Assembly (NCBI RefSeq): GCF_910578695.1 | Contig: NZ_CAJTQJ010000012.1 | Location: 33,536 to 55,810, forward strand | Reading direction: 5' to 3' | DNA: 22,275 nucleotides | Source of the DNA: an uncultured Brachyspira sp. | GTDB taxonomy: Bacteria > Spirochaetota > Brachyspiria > Brachyspirales > Brachyspiraceae | Shown: positions 15,353 to 22,275 of the stretch, in pieces | Layout of the letters: each line of letters opens with the position of its first letter | Numbering within the stretch: position 1 is the first letter of the stretch | The notes under the pieces: generated by a model | Databases searched by the model: none | What the model was told of the DNA's origin: nothing | The model's input: only the letters and a program-made list of their open reading frames with translations | Program-made: the position numbers and the translations under genes

Positions 15353-16621
15353 ATGGATAAAACTTTATATAATAATTATATAAGTATTTTAAAAGAAGAA
15401 TTGGTACCTGCATTAGGCTGTACAGAGCCTATAGCAATAGCTTTTGCAGGTGCTAAAATAAGAGAAGTAATTGGAGATATACCTGATTATATAATTGTCA
15501 AATGCAGCGGAAATATTATAAAAAATGTAAAAGGAGTAACTGTACCAAATTCAGGCGGACTAAAAGGTATAAATATAGCGGCTACTTTAGGATTAATCGG
15601 AGGAGATGCAAGTAAAAATCTTGAAGTTTTATCTACTGTAAAAGAAGAGGATATACAAAAAACTAAGGAGCTTATAAATAAAAACTTCTGCCAATGTGAT
15701 TTAATAGAAGGTTCTGAAAATTTGCATATTATAATAGAAGCTAAGCATAAAGATTCATCGGCATTAGTTGAAATAAAAAATTCGCATACCAATATCACAA
15801 AAATAATTAAAAATGGGGAAGAATTATTTAAATCTAATAACTCTTCATATAAGAAAGATGATGATATAAGAGAGTCTTTAAATATAAAAGATATATTAAA
15901 CTTTGCAAATCAAGTTAAAATAGAAGATATTAAAGATACTATTGATATGCAGATAGAATTAAATACTAGTATTTCAAGAGAAGGCATAAAAAACGATTAC
16001 GGCACATCAATAGGAAAAACAATATTAAAATATTATGGAGATGATATAAGAAATAGGGCAAAGGCTTATGCAGCTGCCGGTTCTGATGCCAGAATGGGAG
16101 GATGTGCTATGCCTGTAGTAACTAATTCAGGAAGCGGAAATCAGGGAATAACTGTTTCAATACCTGTTATAGAATATGCTTATGATATGAAAGCATCTGA
16201 AGAAAAATTATACAGAGCATTAGTGCTTTCAAATTTGATAGCTATACTTCAGAAAAAGCATATAGGTAAATTATCAGCATTCTGCGGTGTTGTTTGTGCT
16301 GCTACAGGAGCGGCTTCAGCTATAGCATATTTGCATAACGGAGAATATAAAATAATCTGTGATACTATAACAAATACATTATGCACTATAGGCGGTATGG
16401 TTTGCGACGGAGCTAAGTCTTCATGTGCTTCAAAGATTGCAGAGGCTGTTGACTGCGGAATATTGGCATTTAATTTAGCAAGGGACGGAAAAGTATTCAA
16501 ATCAGGGGATGGGCTTGTAAAAGATGATATAGAGGCAACAATAGACTGTATAGGAAGAATGGCTAAAGAAGGTATGAAAGGCACTGATAATGAAATACTT
16601 AATATAATGATAGATAAATAA
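15353..16621 (+). CDS. CyuA/UPF0597-family iron-sulfur L-cysteine desulfidase or serine dehydratase-like enzyme
   Basis: 422 residues of the UPF0597 (YhaM/CyuA) family, related to the alpha chain of iron-sulfur L-serine dehydratase. Known members break L-cysteine to pyruvate, sulfide and ammonia in anaerobes. Family motifs: VPALGCTEPIAIAFAGA (18-34), GSGNQGITVSIPV (260-272), CGVVCAATGAASAIAYLHNG (311-330) and NTLCTIGGMVCDGAKSSCASKI (341-362). Cys23, Cys311, Cys351 and Cys358 are the likely [4Fe-4S] ligands. Substrate (cysteine or serine) cannot be decided by eye; serine is made by serAB in the same window. Only a weak AGG far upstream acts as Shine-Dalgarno, but no other start is available. 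A good promoter lies 33 bases upstream. No transporter gene follows. Confidence 0.88.
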   Translation: MDKTLYNNYISILKEELVPALGCTEPIAIAFAGAKIREVIGDIPDYIIVKCSGNIIKNVKGVTVPNSGGLKGINIAATLGLIGGDASKNLEVLSTVKEEDIQKTKELINKNFCQCDLIEGSENLHIIIEAKHKDSSALVEIKNSHTNITKIIKNGEELFKSNNSSYKKDDDIRESLNIKDILNFANQVKIEDIKDTIDMQIELNTSISREGIKNDYGTSIGKTILKYYGDDIRNRAKAYAAAGSDARMGGCAMPVVTNSGSGNQGITVSIPVIEYAYDMKASEEKLYRALVLSNLIAILQKKHIGKLSAFCGVVCAATGAASAIAYLHNGEYKIICDTITNTLCTIGGMVCDGAKSSCASKIAEAVDCGILAFNLARDGKVFKSGDGLVKDDIEATIDCIGRMAKEGMKGTDNEILNIMIDK

Positions 16622-16628
16622 TTTTTAT

Positions 16629-16645
16629 TATTGCTAATCAAAATT
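16629..16645 (+). repeat. Copy of the 17-base dispersed module (one mismatch)
   Basis: TATTGCTAATCAAAATT, differing by one base from TATTGCTAATAAAAATT found at 22194-22210 and, inverted, at 17709-17725. It starts eight bases after the stop of the CyuA-like gene. Confidence 0.5.
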
Positions 16646-16748
16646 ATATATTAATAATTTTATTAAATAATATAATATATTTTATTAATATTATCATAAC
16701 TATCATATTTTTGCAATATGCAGTAAAAGATGAAGCTCTTAAAATAAT

Positions 16749-16782
16749 TTTTTTATTTATAACTATTTTTTATTTATAACTA
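16749..16782. repeat. Perfect tandem duplication of a 17-base unit
   Basis: TTTTTTATTTATAACTA occurs twice head to tail (16749-16765 and 16766-16782) in the gap between the CyuA-like gene and the nucleotidyltransferase. No function is implied; probably replication slippage. Confidence 0.7.
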
Positions 16783-16837
16783 ACTAAATAAATATTATTA
16801 TTAAGTATAACTGCAATTATTATAAACATAAATATTA

Positions 16838-17437
16838 TTAAAATTCTATTATAGCATTAAACAGCTGTTTATCTCTCCATTTTATAAACTCATCAAAGTC
16901 TGTAATATTATATTTCAAAACAGCTTTATAATATTCTATACCCATTATTTTAATATTATTAGGAGTTTGATATTTTAGTTTTAATATTATATTTCTTTTT
17001 TCTTCAGTAAGCATACTTATTATATCATCATTAGCTTTTTCAAAATATCCGTCATAATAAGAGCCTTCTAATATATGAATAATATCAATCTGCCAAACTT
17101 CATTATCATTTTTATCATCTTTATAAAATAAATGCCATTCTATACAATGCTCATCTGTTAATATTAAATTGCTGTATGTTAATTTTTGTATTTTTATATT
17201 AGATGCTATTTTTGATACTGCTGAAAAACTTTTTTCTATATTTAATTCAGATGTATAAATATGAAAATCAATATCCCTGTTTTTCATTAGAAGTCCCATT
17301 TTTAGAGAACCTACTAAATTGATTCTTGCCCCAATACTTTTAAAATTATTTTCAATATCAAGTTCTTTTATGATGCTAAAAGCTTTTTTCTGATTTTTAT
17401 TAGAAAGCTCTATAATTTCATTAATATCATTATTCAT
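16838..17437 (-). CDS. Orphan nucleotidyltransferase-fold protein
   Basis: 199 residues with the Pol-beta-type nucleotidyltransferase signature: LVGSLKMGLLMKNRDIDFHIY (Gly43-Ser44 and, eleven residues on, Asp55-x-Asp57), and a third acidic residue, Asp118, in WQIDIIHIL. All three catalytic carboxylates are present, so it is likely active. It should transfer a nucleotide to an RNA, protein or small molecule; substrate unknown. It is not clearly MNT (antitoxin) type, as no HEPN gene is adjacent, nor an obvious aminoglycoside-modifying enzyme. AGGA lies about ten bases before the ATG. It stands alone between a repeat-filled gap and the CyuA-like gene, so it may be accessory. Confidence 0.72.
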   Translation of the reverse strand: MNNDINEIIELSNKNQKKAFSIIKELDIENNFKSIGARINLVGSLKMGLLMKNRDIDFHIYTSELNIEKSFSAVSKIASNIKIQKLTYSNLILTDEHCIEWHLFYKDDKNDNEVWQIDIIHILEGSYYDGYFEKANDDIISMLTEEKRNIILKLKYQTPNNIKIMGIEYYKAVLKYNITDFDEFIKWRDKQLFNAIIEF

Positions 17438-17557
17438 TATTGAATTATCCTAGAAAGTATTATATTTTTAATAAGTTTTTAAACTACTTGATATACTATT
17501 TTTCATATTTAAAATTTAACATTTTAAATATATTTTACAATATAAAATAATAATTTA

Positions 17558-17632
17558 TTATTATTGCTATCGATAAACTCGCTTTAAATTAACTTATAAC
17601 TTCCTTCGTCAGTTATAAGTTGCTTGTTTATC
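17558..17632. repeat. Palindromic repeat block with AAACTCGCTTTAAA core
   Basis: TTATTATTGCTA (17558-17569) then AAACTCGCTTTAAA (17575-17588), both repeated near 22.2 kb. Directly after, AACTTATAACT (17591-17601) and AGTTATAAGTT (17611-17621) form a perfect 11-bp hairpin with a nine-base loop, and GATAAAC (17572-17578) pairs with GTTTATC (17626-17632) around it. This fills the left half of the 323-base gap 17438-17760. Confidence 0.72.
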
Positions 17633-17642
17633 TCTTTATTTA

Positions 17643-17720
17643 CTAATAAAAAACTTGTTCGTTAATTATTCCCTGACATTCGCAAAATGGCAGAGTGTCA
17701 AAGCTCATAATTTTTATTAG
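17643..17720. mobile_element. 78-bp MITE-like palindromic element
   Basis: Perfect 10-bp terminal inverted repeats CTAATAAAAA (17643-17652) and TTTTTATTAG (17711-17720). Inside are AATTAT/ATAATT (17664-17669 / 17707-17712) and an 8-pair hairpin TGACATTC/GAGTGTCA (17674-17681 / 17693-17700). The direct repeat GTTTATCTCT flanks it (17626-17635 and 17730-17739), though seven to nine bases away from the ends. The core is clearly more G/C-rich than its surroundings. No transposase. It could equally be a structured RNA or an intergenic palindrome family rather than a mobile element. Confidence 0.45.
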
Positions 17721-17725
17721 CAATA
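17709..17725 (-). repeat. Inverted copy of the 17-base dispersed module
   Basis: The minus strand reads TATTGCTAATAAAAATT, identical to 22194-22210 on the + strand. It overlaps the right end of the 78-bp element. Confidence 0.65.
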
Positions 17726-17760
17726 GAAAGTTTATCTCTAACAACAATATTAAAAAATAT

Positions 17761-18837
17761 TTAGTATCTCCAAATGCCCCAAACATCTAATCCGCCGCCG
17801 AATGCATTTTTTATTTCAAAATTGCTGCTTTTTCTCATTAACCCTTGACCTTCAGCATATCCCGTCAAACCAAATGTGAGATTTTCAACTAAAGTAACTT
17901 GAAGTTCGCCTTCTACACCATAATGTAAATTGTATTCTCCGTCAGTTTTGTATATTTGACCTTCAAACATAATTCTAGGCTTTATATAAGTGTATATAGC
18001 TCCTAACTTAGCTTCAAATTTGGCAGGAAGCAATACATAAAAATACATACTGTCAGTAGATCTTACGCCTTCATCATCATATAAATAGTTAAGTAAAGCA
18101 TCATCAGCATATCCCGCATCTATAGTAGCCCATCTTGCACCTATACCATAATAGAAAGCTAATTTTACAGGCAGGCTTATCTGCAGAGGATAATTGTCAA
18201 ATCTAGTAAGCATTATATTTCCGTATAAAGAGCCTCCTATTACCATAGGTGCTGTTTTTGTTCCGCTTACTTGATTTGTAATAGTTGAAAGCTGTATGCC
18301 GTAATGAAGAGATATTGTAAACTCATCTAATAATCCGCCTCTAAACATAAATGAGAATTTAGGAGTTGTACTTAATGTTACTTTTCCTCCGTAAGATGAA
18401 GGATCTCCGAAAGAAAATGAAAACGGCAGAGATAAGCGGTATTTTTGATTAGCAAATCCGAATGAAAATGAATGGCTATGAGCAATAGGACTGTCTTCAA
18501 TACTATATAAATTAAATTGATATCCGAAGCCAAATATTCCGTAGCTTAATCCTACAAAAGCTTTTGGAAGAAATGCAAATTGCCTTTTACCATCAGCATT
18601 TGTTGCAGAATTATCAAATATATGAGATAAATCTAATATTGATACTCCTAATTTGAAAGGTGTATTATGATTTATAAGAGGAGCAAAGTCATATATTGTA
18701 CTTACTCTGTCGGACCCGAATCTTGTTGAGGTTATTCCTTCTATTAGGTTATGCATATTATCTTTATCTACTATATCATCTATTGCAAAAACAAGGGAAT
18801 TTAACAACAGCAGCATAAGGAATATTATTTTTTTCAT
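17761..18837 (-). CDS. Putative outer-membrane beta-barrel protein
   Basis: Unnamed exported protein of 358 residues. A signal peptide is clear: MKK, hydrophobic core IIFLMLLLLNSLVF, likely cleavage after the Ala at about 18. The rest is rich in Gly, Phe, Tyr and alternating hydrophobic/polar strands (for example FGFGYQFNLYS, YRLSLPFSFSFG, FTISLHYGIQLST, FEAKLGAIYTYIKPRIMFEGQI). It ends in WGIWRY, an aromatic C-terminus typical of barrel proteins. It contains no lipobox and does not look like the classic Vsp sequences as I remember them. CGGAGA lies five to six bases before the ATG. Divergent from the HExxH membrane protein across a 184-base gap. Role (porin, transporter or surface antigen) unknown. 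Confidence 0.75.
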   Translation of the reverse strand: MKKIIFLMLLLLNSLVFAIDDIVDKDNMHNLIEGITSTRFGSDRVSTIYDFAPLINHNTPFKLGVSILDLSHIFDNSATNADGKRQFAFLPKAFVGLSYGIFGFGYQFNLYSIEDSPIAHSHSFSFGFANQKYRLSLPFSFSFGDPSSYGGKVTLSTTPKFSFMFRGGLLDEFTISLHYGIQLSTITNQVSGTKTAPMVIGGSLYGNIMLTRFDNYPLQISLPVKLAFYYGIGARWATIDAGYADDALLNYLYDDEGVRSTDSMYFYVLLPAKFEAKLGAIYTYIKPRIMFEGQIYKTDGEYNLHYGVEGELQVTLVENLTFGLTGYAEGQGLMRKSSNFEIKNAFGGGLDVWGIWRY

Positions 18838-19021
18838 TTTTTCTCCGATTAATTATAGTTATAATACAAAACAGATATTATTTAATAATGTAATAGCAAT
18901 TATATATTTTTTATATAATTATCGTAATAGTTTATAATAGAAATCTTATTTTTTCAAGTGCATATTTTTTACATTAACTAAATGGTATTTTCTTCCGATA
19001 AATTGAGATGCGGACTAAAAA

Positions 19022-19930
19022 ATGATAAAAGATTTTTTTTATTTTATAGTGATTATTCTATCTAAAACTATAATAGATTTATTCAGATTATTCGGAACTA
19101 TTATAATATTCGGATTTATCTTATATGCATTATCTTCTATTACAAGAAGAATATTTGCAAAAACTTTAGGTTCAAAAACAGAAGTTTATATTACAGGCTG
19201 GATAGGAACGCCTATACATGAATTATCTCATGCATTATTCTGCCTGCTTTTCAGACATAAAATTAATGATATAAAATTATTTAGTGCCAAATCGGATACT
19301 ATAGGGTATGTTCTTCATAGCTATGATTCAAGAAGCTGGTATCAGCAAATGGGCAATTTTTTTATAGGGGTAGGACCTATTATTATTGGTACTTTTATAG
19401 TTTATATACTATTTATAGCATTAGCCCCAGAATTGAAAAACAATGTATTTGAAATACCAAATTTGCAGTATAAACAAATATTAAATTCAGATATGCTTTC
19501 TATTTTTTATTATACTATATCAAATATATTTTTATATACTTATAATATTTTTGTGAATATAATAAAAAATGTTATAGAATATTCTTCTTTTAAAAGTATA
19601 ACATTTTGGATATTTTTATATTTATCCATATCTATAGCTTCTCATATGGAATTAAGTCCTGCAGACATTTCGCATGCCTCTAAAGGTATGATAGTTATAT
19701 TTGCTTTGTCATTAATATTAAATACATTATTTATTTTAATGAAAGTATTTTTGAAATTTGATATTCCGTCTTTTATGTATCAATTTATAGATAGAGTTTT
19801 AGAAACTTATAATATGCTTTTAATATTCTCTGCTATAATATCTCTATTCAATTTTTTAATATCATATATAATTTTAACGCCTATTAATTTAATAAGAAAT
19901 GGTACTTTAATAAACCCATTCAGCAGCTAA
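19022..19930 (+). CDS. Polytopic membrane protein with HExxH motif (M50/S2P-like)
   Basis: 302 residues with several hydrophobic segments (about 5-40, 112-135, 160-182, 193-208, 222-242 and 264-288). HELSH at 66-70, in GWIGTPIHELSHALFCLLF, matches the zinc metalloprotease pattern. A GVGPIIIG segment (117-124) and an Asp in LSPADISH (211-218) could parallel the later GP and Asp elements of site-2 proteases. Overall similarity to known M50 families is not evident by eye, so proteolysis is only a possibility. A weak GCGGA lies about eight bases before the ATG. The upstream ATG at 19008 is in another frame and ends after five codons. Divergent from the barrel protein gene and convergent with csrA. 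Confidence 0.7.
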   Translation: MIKDFFYFIVIILSKTIIDLFRLFGTIIIFGFILYALSSITRRIFAKTLGSKTEVYITGWIGTPIHELSHALFCLLFRHKINDIKLFSAKSDTIGYVLHSYDSRSWYQQMGNFFIGVGPIIIGTFIVYILFIALAPELKNNVFEIPNLQYKQILNSDMLSIFYYTISNIFLYTYNIFVNIIKNVIEYSSFKSITFWIFLYLSISIASHMELSPADISHASKGMIVIFALSLILNTLFILMKVFLKFDIPSFMYQFIDRVLETYNMLLIFSAIISLFNFLISYIILTPINLIRNGTLINPFSS

Positions 19931-20057
19931 TAAAATTATAAAAAACATTATTATAAACTTAATAATAAAATAAAATAAAATAAAAATATAACTTAATAGA
20001 ATAAAAATATGATTATATTAAAATATAATATAAAAGAGAACTGTAAGTATACTGATA

Positions 20058-20312
20058 CTATTTATCATTATTTTTACCAAATTTATTTTTAACGAAATTA
20101 CTTAAAATATTCAACTTATCAGCAGTAGCCTCTTTAGAAGCCTCTAAGTTTTGGCTTTCTATTTCTTCATAAACTTCTTTTCTGAATATTTTTACATTTT
20201 TAGGAGCATTAATTCCAAGTTTTATTTGATCGCCTCTTATATCGACGAGCATTATTTCTATATTATCTCCTATTACTATGCTTTGATTTATTTTCCTAGA
20301 AAGTACAAGCAT
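20058..20312 (-). CDS. csrA: Translational regulator CsrA
   Basis: Small homodimeric RNA-binding protein that blocks or alters translation at GGA sites, in many flagellated bacteria chiefly on flagellin mRNA. The N-terminus MLVLSRKINQSIVIGDNIEI and the conserved FRKEVYEEI with Arg44 are typical; Arg6 and Arg44 are the known RNA contacts. At 84 residues it has a somewhat long, charged C-terminal tail. AAAGGAG lies nine bases before the ATG, inside the end of fliW, and the gap to the fliW stop is two bases, so the genes are co-transcribed and probably translationally coupled. FliW, encoded just upstream, is its known protein antagonist. Confidence 0.96.
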   Translation of the reverse strand: MLVLSRKINQSIVIGDNIEIMLVDIRGDQIKLGINAPKNVKIFRKEVYEEIESQNLEASKEATADKLNILSNFVKNKFGKNNDK

Positions 20313-20314
20313 TG

Positions 20315-20791
20315 TTATGAACTCCTTTCTTTTATGTTATTATTTTCAGATGCTTCATTATCTTCTAATAGAATTGAATGTCTGGTTGTATACTTATCTC
20401 CTAAAACAGTGCATTGCTTAGCTTTATGATTTTTTATATTAAAAACTACGGGTGCTATTAAATTAGCACTCATAGTTCTAAAATCGCTGTTTGGAATGCT
20501 GACAATAGTAAGAAGATATAAGTCTTCATTATTTTCTATACCTAAATATTTTATATCATCATCATGTACATCAGGTTCATAATTTTTAAATATTAAGAAA
20601 GGATCTATAAGTATAAAGCATATATTTTTATCATCTTTAGACTGAAGTATTTTGAAAGTTCCTTCTTTATCCATATTAACTAAATAGAACTCATCATAAT
20701 CCTCAAATGCTAGTATAGTACCATTCAAATGATATAATGAATCATCTGAAACTTCTATTTTTCCCAATATCCTAGATTCTATTTCCGGCAT
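20315..20791 (-). CDS. fliW: Flagellar assembly factor FliW
   Basis: Binds CsrA and, in other bacteria, flagellin; free flagellin titrates FliW and so lets CsrA repress flagellin translation. 158 residues. The family element SANLIAPVVFNIKNHKAKQ (108-126) is clear, and ILGKIEVSDD, GTILAFEDYDEFYLV and LIDPFLIFKNYEPDV fit the FliW fold. AAAGGA precedes the ATG at a good distance. It sits between flgL (62 bases upstream) and csrA (two bases downstream), the same gene order as in B. subtilis and other flagellated bacteria. The flagellin gene itself is not adjacent here. Confidence 0.95.
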   Translation of the reverse strand: MPEIESRILGKIEVSDDSLYHLNGTILAFEDYDEFYLVNMDKEGTFKILQSKDDKNICFILIDPFLIFKNYEPDVHDDDIKYLGIENNEDLYLLTIVSIPNSDFRTMSANLIAPVVFNIKNHKAKQCTVLGDKYTTRHSILLEDNEASENNNIKERSS

Positions 20792-20853
20792 AAAATTATT
20801 TCCTTTTATACATTTATAAAATTTTTATATTTTTCAGCATTATTGTTATTATT

Positions 20854-22107
20854 TTATCTTAAATAATCCATAAGAGTTCTTCCTAATAATCTTCCTGCTG
20901 TCTGCAATGAAGCATTATGAGCATACTGCCACATATTGAAATTAACAATTTCTTCAGCATAATCAATATTTTCATTTTTAGCTAAAGCCTCTTCAATAGC
21001 TAATCTCTGATTTTCAAAACCAACATAGCCCATATCAAGCCTTGTTACTTTAGAAGAAGCATTAGCCTGCACAGCAGCAACATTGTCTAAAGAACTGTCT
21101 ATATATCCTAATGCCTCGCCTCCTATAGCCCTAACATCATCATTAAGCATAGCATCTCTCAAATACATTAAACTTTCAAATATGCTTTTTCCTGTAACTA
21201 ATGCACTAGGCTCATAATTATTTTCAGGATTATTTGCAGCTCCTATTCTCACCAATCCTATATCCTGCAGTACAGTTCCGCCTGCTAAATCCTGTAAAAG
21301 TATTTTATGAGGATTTCCTGTTTTTAATTGTATAACTTTCTCTCCGCCTCTTAAATCGCCTATACTTGCACTTACATTTCCATTAGCATCATTTATTCTC
21401 TGAACTATAGCTTCTATATTATCGCCCTGCTTAATATTAATAACCATATCATCTATCATAATATCCTGATCTTCAGCAGCAATATAAGTTGAAGCATCTG
21501 TTGTAGATATTATTTCCATATCGGTTCCCCAAAAAGTATAATTACCCGGTGTAGCAACATTAATAACCTGTCCGTTTTCTACTTCTCTGTTTTGAGGATT
21601 TCCGTCGCCTTCATACATAACTGATTTTATTATAGAGCGTCCTGCCTTTTCATCATGTCCGTAAAATGCTCTGAATGGTGCTGTTTTTGTACTTGTTCCT
21701 GAAAATATAAACTCTCCCTTGCTTTGAGTTTTTGATATATCATATACTCTTTCTATCATTTCTTCTATTTCCATAGCCATTTTAGCTCTGTCATCGGCTC
21801 CGTAAGTGCTGTTTGCTCCTTGAATTGCTAAATCTCTTGCTCTATTTAAAGCCTCTGTTATAGCAGACATAGAGTCATGTGCTACGCTTAATTTTTCTTT
21901 TCCATCAACTATATTGTTTTGATATCTGTTTACTGATGACATTCTAGTTCTATAATAGATAGAGTTTATAGTAGAAGTAACATTCTGGTGAGGGTACTGC
22001 ACCCTTTGACCAGTAGATAATCTAGTTTGAGATGATTCCATCTCATTATAGTTTCTTTTTATTGTGCTGACTGTTCTATTAAATTGGGCTTGTTCAGTAA
22101 CTCTCAT
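20854..22107 (-). CDS. flgL: Flagellar hook-filament junction protein FlgL
   Basis: Structural junction protein of the (in spirochaetes, periplasmic) flagellum, related to flagellin. The N-terminal flagellin-like helix is MRVTEQAQFNRTVSTIKRN and on to RLSTGQRVQYPHQN; KGEFIFSGTSTKTAPF marks the FlgL D1 turn; the C-terminal helix ends NASLQTAGRLLGRTLMDYLR. 417 residues is at the long side, the extra length lying in the middle domain (about 150-320). ACAGGAGAT sits before the ATG. The partner flgK usually lies just upstream but would be right of the window. Starts the flgL-fliW-csrA operon. Confidence 0.94.
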   Translation of the reverse strand: MRVTEQAQFNRTVSTIKRNYNEMESSQTRLSTGQRVQYPHQNVTSTINSIYYRTRMSSVNRYQNNIVDGKEKLSVAHDSMSAITEALNRARDLAIQGANSTYGADDRAKMAMEIEEMIERVYDISKTQSKGEFIFSGTSTKTAPFRAFYGHDEKAGRSIIKSVMYEGDGNPQNREVENGQVINVATPGNYTFWGTDMEIISTTDASTYIAAEDQDIMIDDMVINIKQGDNIEAIVQRINDANGNVSASIGDLRGGEKVIQLKTGNPHKILLQDLAGGTVLQDIGLVRIGAANNPENNYEPSALVTGKSIFESLMYLRDAMLNDDVRAIGGEALGYIDSSLDNVAAVQANASSKVTRLDMGYVGFENQRLAIEEALAKNENIDYAEEIVNFNMWQYAHNASLQTAGRLLGRTLMDYLR

Positions 22108-22139
22108 TTTTTATCTCCTGTTTTAATATAGAAATTATT

Positions 22140-22145
22140 ATTATA
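22140..22145 (-). promoter_or_regulatory. Possible -10 element for flgL-fliW-csrA
   Basis: The minus strand reads TATAAT within ACGATATAATAA, 32 bases before the flgL ATG. No good -35 is seen at 16-18 bases; CGATATAA vaguely recalls the -10 of flagellar sigma-28 promoters. Confidence 0.25.
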
Positions 22146-22188
22146 TCGTTTTTATTCTCGTAATAATATTAAATTCTTTTATTATTTT

Positions 22189-22275
22189 TTTATTATTGCT
22201 AATAAAAATTGCTTTATTATTGCTAGCTATAAACTCGCTTTAAAATAGCTAATAACCTCTTTATTATTGCTAATA
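22189..22275. repeat. Repeat block upstream of flgL (three TTTATTATTGCTA copies and palindrome)
   Basis: TTTATTATTGCTA occurs at 22189-22201, 22213-22225 and 22260-22272, the outer copies continuing with ATA. Between them TAGCTAT (22224-22230) pairs with ATAGCTA (22245-22251) around the loop AAACTCGCTTTAAA, which is identical to 17575-17588. The first copy extends to TATTGCTAATAAAAATT (22194-22210). The block runs off the right edge, so its full extent is unknown. Confidence 0.7.

Noticed and set aside
15487..16641. Minus-strand frames opposite the CyuA-like gene
   Set aside because: Antisense shadows; the plus-strand protein has full family motifs.
16838..17437. MNT-HEPN toxin-antitoxin pair
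   Set aside because: No HEPN-type gene is next to the nucleotidyltransferase; both flanking gaps are non-coding.
19008..19025. Five-codon leader ORF (ATG at 19008) overlapping the start of the HExxH protein
   Set aside because: An ATGA overlap is interesting, but so short a frame without a ribosome binding site of its own is likely chance.
19960..19990. AAAAT-type short tandem run between the HExxH gene and csrA
   Set aside because: Low-complexity A/T sequence as expected in this genome; no structure or gene.
22189..22275. CRISPR array
   Set aside because: Three short AT-rich copies with unequal spacing (11 and 34 bases) and no cas genes do not fit.

Overview
The window looks like a chromosomal segment of a Brachyspira-type spirochaete. 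This is inferred from very AT-rich DNA with A/T-ending codons, an flgL-fliW-csrA flagellar block, a signal-peptide protein that looks like an outer-membrane barrel, and a mixture of clostridial-looking and enterobacterial/mitochondrial-looking metabolic enzymes. The species cannot be named from the sequence alone. I saw no tRNA, rRNA, CRISPR array, transposase or phage gene.

Layout. 1-2312 (+): serA and serB, the first and last steps of serine synthesis from 3-phosphoglycerate. 2415-7643 (-): aconitase, isocitrate dehydrogenase and citrate synthase, the oxidative arm from acetyl-CoA plus oxaloacetate to 2-oxoglutarate. The cofactor-pocket residues of the isocitrate dehydrogenase point to NAD rather than NADP. 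7939-8418 (+): mscL with a C-terminal zinc-ribbon-like tail. 8478-9659 (-): two conserved-looking hypothetical proteins, one membrane-anchored with a helix-turn-helix-like C-terminus. 9801-13742 (-): an RlmB-type rRNA methyltransferase, a long-chain acyl-CoA synthetase-like enzyme and a GT4 glycosyltransferase. 13954-15135 (-): a divergent galactokinase-like GHMP kinase, facing a CyuA/UPF0597 iron-sulfur cysteine desulfidase or serine dehydratase-like gene (15353-16621, +). 16838-17437 (-): an orphan nucleotidyltransferase. 17761-18837 (-): the putative outer-membrane barrel, divergent from an HExxH-bearing polytopic membrane protein (19022-19930, +). 20058-22107 (-): flgL, fliW and csrA.

How the genes fit together. 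The two metabolic blocks suggest an anabolic set feeding serine and glutamate families: 3-phosphoglycerate to serine, and citrate to 2-oxoglutarate. No succinate-side TCA gene is seen here. A serine/cysteine-degrading enzyme lies further along. FlgL, FliW and CsrA form the known partner-switch that couples flagellar assembly to translation control.

The most unusual non-coding feature is a dispersed repeat family in the gaps near 16.6 kb, 17.55-17.74 kb and 22.19-22.275 kb. It shares a 14-base core (AAACTCGCTTTAAA) and a 17-base module (TATTGCTAATAAAAATT). One 78-bp element (17643-17720) has perfect 10-bp terminal inverted repeats and internal hairpins, like a very small palindromic or MITE-like element. 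No clear new multi-gene defence or biosynthetic system was found. The best candidates for new biology are the repeat family, the altered GHMP kinase, the HExxH membrane protein and the membrane-anchored helix-turn-helix-like pair.
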